From a virus, in the IMG/VR virus record IMGVR_UViG_3300025154_000173, positions 1-44,795 of that record: a stretch of 44,795 bases of DNA, one strand, 5' to 3'. This document shows, in pieces, positions 13,924 to 21,955 of this stretch. The translations under genes and the position numbers were made by a program. The notes beneath the pieces were generated by a model. The model was not told the origin of the DNA. It worked only from the letters and a program-made list of their open reading frames with translations, and searched no databases. Numbering within the stretch: position 1 is the first letter of the stretch; each line of letters opens with the position of its first letter.

Positions 13924-14020
13924 CTTGGTTGAGACCGTACTAACAAAACATAACGTAGCTATTACAGATGAAATTAAAATTGAAATCGAAGATGCCTTCG
14001 AGAAAGAAATGTTAAAATAA
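13793..14020 (+). CDS. Hypothetical helical protein
   Basis: 75 residues, helical, behind a GAGGAAGAG ribosome site. It overlaps the preceding gene by 131 bases; both frames look protein-like, which is unusual. Its TAA overlaps the ATG of the DHH-type gene. Confidence 0.55.
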   Translation: MKKQQKEKLSENQQKLLILANLLKDVDQALKPKRPVSLLKKVSNLVETVLTKHNVAITDEIKIEIEDAFEKEMLK

Positions 14021-14817
14021 TGATTTTATACACGCATTACTCCCTGGACCTAGATGCTGCATCAACTCTGGCACTAGCCTTTATGGTAACAGGTGCACTT
14101 AGAGTAAAATATATAAGTGCAGACATCACAAAAAAAGAATTTACTAGTCTGCATTACATTGAAGAAGATTTTTTAATGTTAGACATAGACTGCGAAGGTT
14201 TAGGGATTAAAGGCAAGAAAATAGTAAAGGATGGACAAACATACATCCTATCTGCATTTAGTTCTTATCTAGCATTACAAACTGAAGACTACAAAGAAGC
14301 CTTCAAAGATCTTGCGTTATTTATAGACCAAGTTGATTCTGGAAATAAACTTCCAGCTGCAAGTCTATATGGTAATTGGCTAACTATATTTTTAGCCATA
14401 AAGCGAAAAATTAGTACTGATCCTGAAGTTCTTGAAGCGTGGTTTGTTATACTAGAAGGACACTACAAAAATTATGTAGCTATGTTTGTTGCTCAAGAAG
14501 AAGCTGAGCAGGCTGTTTGGAGATATAGAAATATTGCATACATAAAGAATCCAAAGGAACACTCTACTATTAAGTTTTTAATGAAGAAGGGTGCAGATTT
14601 TGTAATCTATGAAGATGGTAATAACATGGGCATAGTAATCAGTGATACTGTAGCAAGAGCAGTTGCGCCAGAGTTAGGAAGAGCCTTACCTGGATGGTTT
14701 GTACATGCTTCTGGATTTTTAGTGGCATGGGGTACAAAGAAAGCACAGAAGGAAGTACCTTCTGGGTTTAAGTTAAAAGAGATCGCAGACATAATCAATG
14801 GAGTTTACAATGAATAA
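14020..14817 (+). CDS. DHH-type phosphoesterase-like protein
   Basis: 265 residues. Motifs in order resemble the DHH family: THYSLDLDAASTLALA near residue 5 (metal-binding H and D residues), FLMLDIDCEG near 53, FIDQVDSGN near 105, and a C-terminal FVHASGFLVAWGTKKA block like the DHHA1 substrate-binding G-G-G-H region. Related enzymes cleave short oligonucleotides or cyclic dinucleotides with manganese. The central DHH triplet itself is not conserved as such, so activity is inferred. Coupled by overlap to genes on both sides. Confidence 0.65.
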   Translation: MILYTHYSLDLDAASTLALAFMVTGALRVKYISADITKKEFTSLHYIEEDFLMLDIDCEGLGIKGKKIVKDGQTYILSAFSSYLALQTEDYKEAFKDLALFIDQVDSGNKLPAASLYGNWLTIFLAIKRKISTDPEVLEAWFVILEGHYKNYVAMFVAQEEAEQAVWRYRNIAYIKNPKEHSTIKFLMKKGADFVIYEDGNNMGIVISDTVARAVAPELGRALPGWFVHASGFLVAWGTKKAQKEVPSGFKLKEIADIINGVYNE

Positions 14818-15010
14818 ATTAATTAACGAACTAGAGGAACGCCTTACTGATCAAGCTTCGGCAAAGATAGTACAGGAACGTTTTCATTTTGATGATCTAG
14901 GCATTAAGAAATTGCTGGATAACATGGTAAATGCACAAAACAAAGAAGTGTTTGATGATAACAAAGAACTATTAATATTAGATCTAGAATTGCTTGCTGA
15001 ACCCTTGTAG
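14810..15010 (+). CDS. Small hypothetical acidic protein ending in TAG
   Basis: 66 residues from ATG 14810 (GGAG 8 bases upstream), overlapping the DHH-type gene's stop. Acidic and helical. It ends in TAG, directly followed by a terminator; reading through would translate the terminator hairpin, so here TAG is evidently a true stop. Confidence 0.6.
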   Translation: MNKLINELEERLTDQASAKIVQERFHFDDLGIKKLLDNMVNAQNKEVFDDNKELLILDLELLAEPL

Positions 15011-15016
15011 GTTTTT

Positions 15017-15042
15017 GGAGAGGGAAACCTCTCCCTATTTTT
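15017..15042. terminator. Terminator between convergent operons
   Basis: GGAGAGG-GAAA-CCTCTCC hairpin with CTATTTTT on the plus side. It lies between plus-strand and minus-strand genes that converge here. Confidence 0.8.
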
Positions 15043-15532
15043 ACCTTAGATTTGGAGACTTAAAAATATGTGTAGCAGATTCTAGATCACGGGTTAACTT
15101 ATAGTCAATCTCTGCGGCTCTAGAAAGACCAGCTTTTACTTCCTGTGTGAACGTAGTTTTTTTCGGGGGTTTAATTGTAGTGTGAACGGTGTTTTCTTTT
15201 TTTATCTTAAAATTTTGTTCAAGTACTTTTACAAGTGTGAAGTTGTTCATACGAATATACTCTGTAAGATCTTCCTCTAGTACTACTGTGATAAACATCT
15301 GCGGCTTATCTGGCATACTGCTAGTTTTGGAACCATACGCATCCCATACAATATCAATATACCCTTCCAGTAATGGCGTAGCTGTGTATGACCATTTAGA
15401 ATCTGGAGTGTGTTTTAGTGCGGTACACTTAGCAGTATCTTCTAGTTTGGTAAGCTTTCCATCAAGTGCTTCTGCATTATATTCGTGTTGTCTGGAGACA
15501 ACTGTTAGTAAATTGTTTTCCCTGAATAGCAT
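15041..15532 (-). CDS. Hypothetical protein
   Basis: 163 residues, no recognised domain; strand-rich first half and a basic, threonine-rich region near residues 110-130. Last gene of the 18.4-15.0 kb minus-strand operon; one base separates its ATG from the stop of the gene upstream. Ends in TAA. Confidence 0.65.
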   Translation of the reverse strand: MLFRENNLLTVVSRQHEYNAEALDGKLTKLEDTAKCTALKHTPDSKWSYTATPLLEGYIDIVWDAYGSKTSSMPDKPQMFITVVLEEDLTEYIRMNNFTLVKVLEQNFKIKKENTVHTTIKPPKKTTFTQEVKAGLSRAAEIDYKLTRDLESATHIFKSPNLR

Positions 15533-15533
15533 T

Positions 15534-16046
15534 TTAATTCCTTAGGTATTTCACAAAATCAATGTCCAATAAAATTAGAGAATCTATTTTTTCCACTGCT
15601 TCTGGACTAAGCTGGTGCGCAAATTTAGCCCTTCCGCCCATCCACCAACTTTTAAAATTAGGGAAGTTTAAACCGCTAACTTTCATATTAGCCTTGTTTA
15701 CTGCATACCAATCTGCAACACTTTCTAGTTCACTGTCTACGGACTTATTAAAACCATGATGACCAGGTTCGTCCAAAAAATGTTGAACCCTTGAGGCTTT
15801 GTAATCCAAGTAAATTGGTCTTTCATTACTACCAGAAATGCCCTGTGACCCATAAAAATAATCACGGTGTGCATCCCACGTACCTGGTCTCATCTTAGAC
15901 CAATCGTGGGCTATAATTGTAGTCGCGGGTAAATTTAGTTTTATACCTGCTTCTGCTACGCCAAGTTTATGCTTAAGCAGGTAATTCGCATAATGTAAAT
16001 CTTGTATGCGACGGTCGAAAAAAGAGTCTTCTGCTATCTTAAACAT
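15534..16046 (-). CDS. DUF5662-like protein
   Basis: 170 residues. IIAHDWSKMRPGTW near residue 45, DAHRDYFYG, and later VQHFLDEPGHHGF match the H-D-x-S-K and H-H pattern of DUF5662-type phage proteins, a possible metal-binding helical fold. It starts MFKIAEDSFFDRR; the (L/I)AE near the N-terminus recurs in neighbours. Its ATG overlaps the stop of the 2H phosphoesterase gene. Confidence 0.65.
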   Translation of the reverse strand: MFKIAEDSFFDRRIQDLHYANYLLKHKLGVAEAGIKLNLPATTIIAHDWSKMRPGTWDAHRDYFYGSQGISGSNERPIYLDYKASRVQHFLDEPGHHGFNKSVDSELESVADWYAVNKANMKVSGLNFPNFKSWWMGGRAKFAHQLSPEAVEKIDSLILLDIDFVKYLRN

Positions 16047-16762
16047 TAAAATAACCCACTAAAGAATGATTTAATTTTATCTATGATACCTTCGGATTGC
16101 AAAGGAAATTGTGCAACAGGTACGTATCTACCTTGTTCAATTTTGTATAAAACTACTGAACGAACTTCAACTTCAACAGGAGCGCCGCTAGGAACAAAAT
16201 CACTGCCGACTGTCATATGTGGTTTGTATTCTGTAAATGCAGAAGCAGTTCCAATACTACTCATTACTTTATCGTAAAGAGCAAGAGCACGTTCATTTGT
16301 TTTAAAACTTAAGTGCGGCGCATGTCCATTAAATGAAGAGTACCCAGAGGACTGTAAACTGAACTCTGTTGTACCTTTTGTCAGCTCATATAGCTTTAAT
16401 TTAATACTCTCTATTTCAGACTCGGTTTTGTTTCCTAAGAAAGAAACTGTAATATGTAACTCTCTAGGATCTCTAAAACTAGGTACTGCCTCAGTCGCTT
16501 GGCTACTAGGTACTATTGCTATAAAATACGTATTAGACTCTTCTGCTCGTTTTACCATAGGCCAATAAACTTCCTTACGAACATTAGGATATACAGGAGG
16601 ACGATCTCTCCACTCAGCCGCAAGCATGTCTATAGCCTGTGATGTAGGTATATTTTTTATGTGCTTATACACAGGTTCTTCCCCACCAAAATTCTTAATC
16701 GTGGGTACTTGAGTAGAAGAAATCTCTTTGTGGTCAAGTATGTATTCTGCTAATTTGAACAT
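16046..16762 (-). CDS. 2H phosphoesterase (LigT/2',5'-ligase fold)
   Basis: 238 residues. The two hallmark H-x-T/S motifs are present as LHITVSFLG near residue 103 and PHMTVGSD near residue 180, with the spacing of the LigT/2H family. These enzymes cleave cyclic phosphates or 2'-5' linkages; phage examples include inhibitors of 2'-5' or cyclic-nucleotide defence signals and tRNA-repair helpers. The first 75 residues are an extra N-terminal region starting MFKLAEYIL. Substrate is not readable here. Confidence 0.78.
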   Translation of the reverse strand: MFKLAEYILDHKEISSTQVPTIKNFGGEEPVYKHIKNIPTSQAIDMLAAEWRDRPPVYPNVRKEVYWPMVKRAEESNTYFIAIVPSSQATEAVPSFRDPRELHITVSFLGNKTESEIESIKLKLYELTKGTTEFSLQSSGYSSFNGHAPHLSFKTNERALALYDKVMSSIGTASAFTEYKPHMTVGSDFVPSGAPVEVEVRSVVLYKIEQGRYVPVAQFPLQSEGIIDKIKSFFSGLF

Positions 16763-17433
16763 TAGAATTTTACCTCGTCTTTCACAATATGCCCGCCAAC
16801 TGCGCCTAATATCGGATTACCTAAAAAGGCACCACCTAGGTAAGTTCCAAACGCAGGAGTTAGTATTGAGCTGTCTAGATCATTTTCCTTTAGATATTTA
16901 CCTGCTCTCCTTGATGCCGCATATTCCCTAATCAAATAAAATGGAGGAATACTTGTTCCTATATTATATAAAAATGGGTGTTTTTTTGAAGCATAGTCTG
17001 CTGAATGTCCAAACTCATGTGCGGCAATAGCAGGTATGTTTGAACGCAGCACTACACTATTAGTTGCTGGATTGTAATGATCTCCACCAGATATTTTTGA
17101 GCTTAGAATTTCCATAGCGTTAAAAGGAGCAAACAGTGTACGAGCTACAGGATGTTTAAAAATTATTCCTTTTCCTTCCAGACCGCGTCTTAGTTCTGCG
17201 AACATAGGTGAATGACCTACATATACCTTAACATTGTCGTGTTTTGAAGATAAATCATGTATAACTTCTAAAGTTTTTTTATCGAAATCTTTCGAGGAAC
17301 GAACACTAACTTCTTTATCCCACAGTACTAACTTTCCTGCCCATCTATTTGGAATGGATACAGTTTTTTCTATAAGATTTGGTTCCTTAACTACCACCAT
17401 TTCTTCTGCTAATTTCGTAAAAAATTTTCCCAT
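16762..17433 (-). CDS. HExxH metallopeptidase-like protein
   Basis: 223 residues. AAHEFGHSAD near residue 137 is a zincin HExxH motif, and REYAASRRAGKYL about 30 residues later supplies a possible third ligand. The C-terminus has two hydrophobic glycine-rich stretches (AFGTYLGGAFLGNP, GAVGGHIV). It begins MGKFFTKLAEEM, the clearest example of the shared N-terminal tag. Likely a virion-associated or maturation protease, by inference from neighbours. Confidence 0.68.
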   Translation of the reverse strand: MGKFFTKLAEEMVVVKEPNLIEKTVSIPNRWAGKLVLWDKEVSVRSSKDFDKKTLEVIHDLSSKHDNVKVYVGHSPMFAELRRGLEGKGIIFKHPVARTLFAPFNAMEILSSKISGGDHYNPATNSVVLRSNIPAIAAHEFGHSADYASKKHPFLYNIGTSIPPFYLIREYAASRRAGKYLKENDLDSSILTPAFGTYLGGAFLGNPILGAVGGHIVKDEVKF

Positions 17434-17437
17434 TATT

Positions 17438-18025
17438 TTAGAACTCCGTCACGTTATTTGTTGCCCTACCAAGAGGTCTCATTTGCTTGTCGTAGTTGAC
17501 GTCGACAAATCCACCAGGAAAATCCTGCATCGGAGTATTATACTGAAGCATGGGTGCTAACTTTGCAATATTTAATTTCTTCTTCATGCTAAAGCCAGCA
17601 TACGCCTGTTCTAGCAGAGCTAGTTGTTCTGGAGATACGTAGTTTGCTGATTCTGAATTCTGCACAGTCTCTTTAGGGGCAAGCATTGCAAACTCTTGTT
17701 CTTTCTGTTTAGCTTGTATTTGTGCTTTGATTTGTTCTTCTTGTAAAGCTAATTGCGCGCGTTGTGCTGTTAAAGCATCCGCAGGTTTGTAATATTTTTG
17801 TGCTAATATCTTTTCAAGATTTTTTGCAATTTGAGCTTGCATGTTGGCTTGATATTGCTGTTGTTGATAGACTCCTTGCATAACTTGCGCACTCGGAGGA
17901 GCAGGCATCCCAGACGCCTTGGTCGCAACTGCAACAGTTTGTTGGGCTTGTTGGTCCGCAACCATTGCTTGCTCTTTTTCGTTTAAAATTCGTTGAATGG
18001 TTTTTACCATTGCGGGCTTTCCCAT
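17438..18025 (-). CDS. Gln/Ala-rich coiled-coil protein
   Basis: 195 residues, with glutamine and alanine dominating residues 20-125 in a helical, coiled-coil-like pattern. The C-terminal third (NIAKLAPMLQYNTPMQDFPGG) is different and may be globular. No family recognised; a structural or scaffold role is plausible. AAGGAGATAACTA precedes the ATG. Ends in TAA. Confidence 0.6.
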   Translation of the reverse strand: MGKPAMVKTIQRILNEKEQAMVADQQAQQTVAVATKASGMPAPPSAQVMQGVYQQQQYQANMQAQIAKNLEKILAQKYYKPADALTAQRAQLALQEEQIKAQIQAKQKEQEFAMLAPKETVQNSESANYVSPEQLALLEQAYAGFSMKKKLNIAKLAPMLQYNTPMQDFPGGFVDVNYDKQMRPLGRATNNVTEF

Positions 18026-18036
18026 TAGTTATCTCC

Positions 18037-18114
18037 TTATAAATCTATTGATTCTATTTTAGTATCTGGCAGGGGACTAAAGAACTTACCTGTATATTTT
18101 TTAAGGCCGCGTCC
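18037..18114 (-). other. Open continuation of the 18115 gene beyond an in-frame TAA
   Basis: Past the TAA at 18115-18117 the same frame stays open for 25 codons (GRGLKKYTGKFFSPLPDTKI...) and matches the end of the 21677-21955 protein (LMYEGHGLKKFKGKFNF), where GAA stands in place of the TAA. It is either a lost C-terminus or a readthrough extension. Confidence 0.55.
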
Positions 18115-18384
18115 TTAATACATCAGTCTTTTACTTCCATCACTTTTACCTATGAAAGTTTTGCCTACGTTCTTTTTTTTAATGTTGTTAAGTGCATACC
18201 ACATTTTATCTGTGAATGGTACTACACTTCCTTCTGCATATTTGTCAAACACAAATTCAGCTTTCTTGAAAAATTCCATTTGTTGCAACCTCTTATTGGC
18301 CTTAGTCTCTGTATCGTACGGTCCGCCCATATGTTTGCCTTTCTCAGAGTATACATGCCAACCATCTTCTAGCTTCTTTTTCAT
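18115..18384 (-). CDS. Small phage protein with a W-x-V-Y-S-E-K-G-K domain, probably truncated
   Basis: 89 residues. WHVYSEKGKHMGGPYDTET followed by KRLQQMEFFKK is a domain seen in phage structural proteins. The frame stops at LMY-TAA, but continues open afterwards with similarity to a paralogue. A KYAEG segment near residue 50 recalls the (L/I)xE motif of the neighbours. The sigma70-like promoter upstream has its -10 box only 5 bases from the ATG, so the message may be leaderless or a later start is used. Confidence 0.6.
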   Translation of the reverse strand: MKKKLEDGWHVYSEKGKHMGGPYDTETKANKRLQQMEFFKKAEFVFDKYAEGSVVPFTDKMWYALNNIKKKNVGKTFIGKSDGSKRLMY

Positions 18385-18389
18385 ACTAT

Positions 18390-18418
18390 AATATAGTAAT
18401 TATATCAATAAATATCAA
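18390..18418 (-). promoter_or_regulatory. Sigma70-like promoter, minus strand
   Basis: On the minus strand TTGATA (18413-18418) and TATATT (18390-18395) are separated by exactly 17 bases. A perfect TATAAT also lies inside the spacer. It faces the 18.4-15.0 kb operon. Confidence 0.6.
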
Positions 18419-18425
18419 GTTAAAC

Positions 18426-18450
18426 TGGGTATAAGAATATTAGTAACTTT
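18426..18450 (+). promoter_or_regulatory. Phage-type promoter motif copy 2
   Basis: TGGGTATAAGAATATTAG, 30 bases or so upstream of the plus-strand gene at 18480; nearly identical to the 9147 copy over 24 bases. Confidence 0.65.
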
Positions 18451-18479
18451 AACATTTTTTAACCAATTTAGAGGACAAT

Positions 18480-19517
18480 ATGTTCAATTTAGGAATTAAA
18501 GTAGAAAATGGCTATGAAGGGGTAGTAAAGAATCTCTTCGTACAGCACAGTTTTTCACTGAAAGACATAAGCAAGCATGAAGTATTTCAGGCTGTTTTTG
18601 ATATCCTAGTTGGTGCCAAAAAAGCTAGGATTGGACCAAGACCTAATGCTTTCCACTCTGGAGCACTTATTGCTGTAATAACAAGTAGTATTGAGAATGG
18701 AGATCCTATACAACTGTTAGTACCATGGGGAAGTAAGAAACCTGTTCCTGGTACTGAGCTAGACCTTGCAGAAGTTTTTGCTATACAGGGATTAATAGAA
18801 CTCAATGAACAAGTTAAAGCTGTGTATCCTCCAGGAGTCCATTTTACGTTCAGAGTAGAAGACTACTCTGGGTACATAGCGTTTAAAAGACTAGTGCAGG
18901 TTGAGACAGATACTACGTTGTATACGGCCTCATTGCGTAAGTTGATACAACTTATGGAAGCACCTATAACTACAAACCTTGAATCAGAAGCGGCTGAAAG
19001 TATTTTGTACAGCTTTGACAACATATTTGAGGTAGTAAAGCCTATTATGAAAAGCGTACTAGATGGTATAACTCCCATAGACCGTTTGTATGAACACGGC
19101 TGGAAAGGAAATATTCCAACGGAACAACGGGAGTATTACATAAATGCTTACCGAAGGTTATACCCCGACGCTGATGCAGATGAATACAATGATCTGTTAG
19201 CTGATTATTTAACTATGGCTTTGGCGCGAGCAAGATCTGGGCTAACCCTTGCACCAAAGACGAATCATATAAAACTGTCTTTTGTGCAACCGATACCAGG
19301 AGCAGATTGGGTAACAGCTTTATATCGTAGAACTGTTGCAGATACAATGTGTCGTACGCATATTCCAGCCTGGAGAGCCTATGCAAGCATTCATATTAAC
19401 AAAGGGGACACTGAGTTAAAACTTCGAAACTGTAGGGAAGAAGGACAAGAAGCTGAGCTAACATTGACTGGAAAAGAGCAGCAGTTAGTTTTACATACAG
19501 TAGTAGTAGACGAGTAG
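18480..19517 (+). CDS. Unrecognised 345-residue protein
   Basis: It stands alone between a phage-type promoter motif and a terminator. A central block (LLVPWGSKKPVPGTELDLAE, then YPPGVHFTFRVEDYSG) faintly recalls the PvcA/Dit1 isocyanide synthase layout, where a K-x-P-x-K region and a Y-P-P-G strand occur, but this is too weak to assign. Residues 200-345 contain many charged helices. It ends in TAG immediately before the terminator. Function unknown. Confidence 0.7.
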   Translation: MFNLGIKVENGYEGVVKNLFVQHSFSLKDISKHEVFQAVFDILVGAKKARIGPRPNAFHSGALIAVITSSIENGDPIQLLVPWGSKKPVPGTELDLAEVFAIQGLIELNEQVKAVYPPGVHFTFRVEDYSGYIAFKRLVQVETDTTLYTASLRKLIQLMEAPITTNLESEAAESILYSFDNIFEVVKPIMKSVLDGITPIDRLYEHGWKGNIPTEQREYYINAYRRLYPDADADEYNDLLADYLTMALARARSGLTLAPKTNHIKLSFVQPIPGADWVTALYRRTVADTMCRTHIPAWRAYASIHINKGDTELKLRNCREEGQEAELTLTGKEQQLVLHTVVVDE

Positions 19518-19523
19518 TACTGG

Positions 19524-19549
19524 AAAAGAAGGGCCCCTGCCTTCTTTTT
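19524..19549. terminator. Bidirectional terminator between convergent genes
   Basis: AAAAGAAGG pairs with CCTTCTTTT around GCCCCTG, giving a T tract on both strands. It serves the 18480 gene and the minus-strand helicase gene. Confidence 0.85.
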
Positions 19550-19552
19550 ATA

Positions 19553-20947
19553 CTATTTTTTACCCTCTTCTTTTAATAGATTTAAAAACAGTCCATTAAT
19601 TTTCTCTTTATTTTTGCTAACATTGTACAAATACTCATCTGCGGTAACTCTGTTAGACCTAGCGGTGGTTATACCAACTTCACTCAAAAGTGTAGGCTCA
19701 TCTGGGAATTTACTTAAATACTTGTAAACTTCCACATTTCGATCTTTTTTAGGTAAAGCAGAGTGAGACTTATATCTAATGGCGCGCCCTATGACTTGGT
19801 CTAATTTTGGGTTATTCCAGTGTGGCTCTAAAATGTGAACGGCTATGGTATTTTTCAGGTCTAGACCTTCCCCACCAGACGAGGATACTAATAGAGCTTT
19901 TAATTTTCCTGAATTATAGTCATTTACTAGTGCTTGCTTTTTTGTACTATCTAATTCACCAGTATATAATCCATATGGTATGCCTTCTTTGTCCATTGCG
20001 TCCGCAATTGGGTACACCCCGCTTTCTAAGTAATTAGAATATATCAGGGAAGGACCTTTTGTTTTTCGTACAGCGTCCATGACTTTTTGTACCTTGGGAG
20101 TTGCATCGACCCTGCCAAATCTAGTATTAGTATTACTTATCTGCCTAGTGGCTGATAGAAAAGCATTAAGTTTATTTGCCTCGGTACCTGTAAGAGGTCC
20201 CAACGTGGTTAATTTTCTGCGTAGATTTATTGGTAACTTCTGTTCATAGAAATTATATGAATTTACTTGGTCAGGAGTCATGTTTACGGTTACACTCGTT
20301 TCATTAACGACTGGGTAGTCTCCAAGGTTTTCACTAGCATCCTTATAGTCTACTAATCCTGCAATTTGTTGCTGTAAAAACTTTTTATTTTTTAAAGAAA
20401 CCACATGTTTAGGTTTTGCATTTTCAAATATGCGTGCGTAAGCTGTTGGATAGTCAGTGTAACTGTTAATAAACATTTTATTAAAGGTCTTGGCATCTGT
20501 AGGTAATCGCTCTTCACCGCTTGCAATATTTACTAACGACGCCAGTTCACTGGGTTTATCTTGAATAGGTGTTCCTGTCAGTAAAACTCTTTTTCCAAAG
20601 GATCTAGAAACAGCATTTAACTTTTTTGCACGTGAAGTGTCTGGATTTCTCAGTTTGTGCGCTTCATCGAGTATAAGCATATCATGGAACTTAGACTTTG
20701 GATCTCTTATATATTTATCGTATGATCTAACGTCGAAGTTATTCGAATCAGATCTAGACCCCTTTACTTCTTTACTAAAGTTTTCTTGCAAGGAAGCAGG
20801 AGTTATTACTGTAGCGTTAAGACCTAATTCATTAGCAGCATTGATAGCTCCATAAGTTTTACCACTACCAAGCCCCCAATATAAAATTTGGCCGTTCTGT
20901 TTTTCAAGCTTCTTAGCAATACGTTTTTGGTGGTCTTTTGGTTTCAT
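19553..20947 (-). CDS. SNF2-like superfamily 2 helicase/ATPase
   Basis: 464 residues. Motif I is GLGSGKT near residue 27, motif II LILDEAHK near 93, motif III LLTGTPIQ near 122, and motifs V-VI SSSGGEGLDLKN and QVIGRAIRYKSHS near 355-395. The set and order match SNF2-type DNA translocases; T4 UvsW is a functional comparison only. Such proteins remodel DNA or displace proteins during replication, repair or transcription. It ends in TAG at the shared terminator. Confidence 0.88.
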   Translation of the reverse strand: MKPKDHQKRIAKKLEKQNGQILYWGLGSGKTYGAINAANELGLNATVITPASLQENFSKEVKGSRSDSNNFDVRSYDKYIRDPKSKFHDMLILDEAHKLRNPDTSRAKKLNAVSRSFGKRVLLTGTPIQDKPSELASLVNIASGEERLPTDAKTFNKMFINSYTDYPTAYARIFENAKPKHVVSLKNKKFLQQQIAGLVDYKDASENLGDYPVVNETSVTVNMTPDQVNSYNFYEQKLPINLRRKLTTLGPLTGTEANKLNAFLSATRQISNTNTRFGRVDATPKVQKVMDAVRKTKGPSLIYSNYLESGVYPIADAMDKEGIPYGLYTGELDSTKKQALVNDYNSGKLKALLVSSSGGEGLDLKNTIAVHILEPHWNNPKLDQVIGRAIRYKSHSALPKKDRNVEVYKYLSKFPDEPTLLSEVGITTARSNRVTADEYLYNVSKNKEKINGLFLNLLKEEGKK

Positions 20948-20959
20948 ATTTTATATATT

Positions 20960-20984
20960 ATGGTATAAGAATATTAATATAAGG
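20960..20984 (+). promoter_or_regulatory. Phage-type promoter motif copy 3
   Basis: ATGGTATAAGAATATTAATA, followed by AAGGAG and a 26-codon gene. It lies in the short gap after the helicase start. Confidence 0.65.
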
Positions 20985-20993
20985 AGAATTAAA

Positions 20994-21074
20994 ATGAGAT
21001 TTTTGAGAATTATTCAAATTCACTTGATGATGATCTTTGGTCGTAGAGATCATAGAAAAATTATTGAAAAGTAA
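20994..21074 (+). CDS. Very small basic protein (26 aa)
   Basis: ATG 20994 to TAA 21072-21074, preceded by a perfect AAGGAG 8 bases upstream and a phage-type promoter motif, and followed by a terminator. The product (MRFLRIIQIHLMMIFGRRDH...) is amphipathic and basic. A complete private transcription unit for so small a frame supports a real gene, but function is unknown. Confidence 0.55.
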   Translation: MRFLRIIQIHLMMIFGRRDHRKIIEK

Positions 21075-21098
21075 CAAGAACCTCTCTTGTTATTTTTT
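21073..21098. terminator. Terminator between convergent genes
   Basis: AACAAGA pairs with TCTTGTT around ACCTC and is followed by ATTTTTT. It overlaps the stop codons of the tiny gene and, nearly, the RelA/SpoT-like gene. Confidence 0.85.
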
Positions 21099-21677
21099 AC
21101 CTAAAAATTCCAACCATTCAGGCTTTTTAGCAATTCCTTTATCTACAAGCCATCTACCTATTTTATCTGCTTTATCTTTATCCCAATCAGTATAACCTGT
21201 AGGAGGTTTGTAAGAGTCGTGCTGTAGGATCTGTCCAAAATTTGCGCGGTACCCAGGAGACACCTGCACTTCAGTTTCAACACCATGCAGTTTCCCAGAA
21301 ATATTCGCACCGACATATCCAGGTTTGTTCATACGTTTAACTCGAAACCCTTCTCCCCCTCCTTGTTTGAATATATTCTCTAAGTGTTCAATGTATTGTT
21401 GAGGTTTTCGTGAGTATATCTGCATACCAAGCAAATCTCCTATCTGCTTATTTTTAGTAAGGTTAGCTTGTATTGAGTCTGGAGATTTAATTCTGGCTCT
21501 AAATGGGTTAACTGCACTCTTAACTTGCTCAAATACTTGTTTGGCTTTAGTGCGATCTTCAAACATTATCCCAGGTTTAATTTTTACTTTTTCTGTACCA
21601 ATTAATACCTCTTTTCCAGCTTTTGCAATACTTCGAAAGAGTCTATACGACCCTTCTTTTATAAAGTATTTTCCCAT
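21090..21677 (-). CDS. RelA/SpoT-like nucleotidyltransferase-fold protein
   Basis: 195 residues. DLLGMQIYSRKPQQYIEHL near residue 80 matches the R/DxxGxRI strand and following helix of the Rel/Spo synthetase fold, and KPGYVGANISGKLHGVETEV followed by QVSPGYRAN matches its K-x-x-G-Y-x-x-x-H/N and E-x-Q block. These folds pyrophosphorylate GTP/GDP, ATP, ADP or tRNA. The protein starts MGKYFIKEGSYRL, the shared tag. Catalytic competence cannot be judged; last gene of the 32.4-21.1 kb operon. Confidence 0.6.
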   Translation of the reverse strand: MGKYFIKEGSYRLFRSIAKAGKEVLIGTEKVKIKPGIMFEDRTKAKQVFEQVKSAVNPFRARIKSPDSIQANLTKNKQIGDLLGMQIYSRKPQQYIEHLENIFKQGGGEGFRVKRMNKPGYVGANISGKLHGVETEVQVSPGYRANFGQILQHDSYKPPTGYTDWDKDKADKIGRWLVDKGIAKKPEWLEFLGKK

Positions 21678-21955
21678 TATAAGTTTGCTCCAATGTCATG
21701 ATCTTTTTTAATAATCCCTTTTACAGTTGGCGTGAAATTGAACTTACCTTTAAATTTTTTTAATCCATGTCCTTCATACATCAGTGTTAACATTGGGTTA
21801 TCTTCTCCTAACTGTATAAATTTTCCTGCATCGACCGCATCATTGTGTATTTTAGTAATTTTTTTAATATAGCTCTCACCGACATGGTATTGTTGGTCCG
21901 TGCCAGATTTAGCATTAGTTACTGCATCATCTTTAAAAAAGTTAAACTTTCCCAA
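21677..21955 (-). CDS. Small phage protein, paralogue of the 18115 C-terminus
   Basis: I choose a TTG at 21955, which yields MGKFNFFKDD and so the MGKF start found in neighbours; an upstream in-frame ATG would lengthen the overlap with the endonuclease gene. 92 residues. LMYEGHGLKKFKGKFNF is the block that the 18115 gene lost behind a TAA. Unknown function, probably virion-associated. Confidence 0.6.
   Translation of the reverse strand: MGKFNFFKDDAVTNAKSGTDQQYHVGESYIKKITKIHNDAVDAGKFIQLGEDNPMLTLMYEGHGLKKFKGKFNFTPTVKGIIKKDHDIGANL

Noticed and set aside
18480-19517. Assignment as an isocyanide synthase (PvcA/Dit1)
   Set aside because: Only a faint resemblance of one central block; key residues could not be matched.
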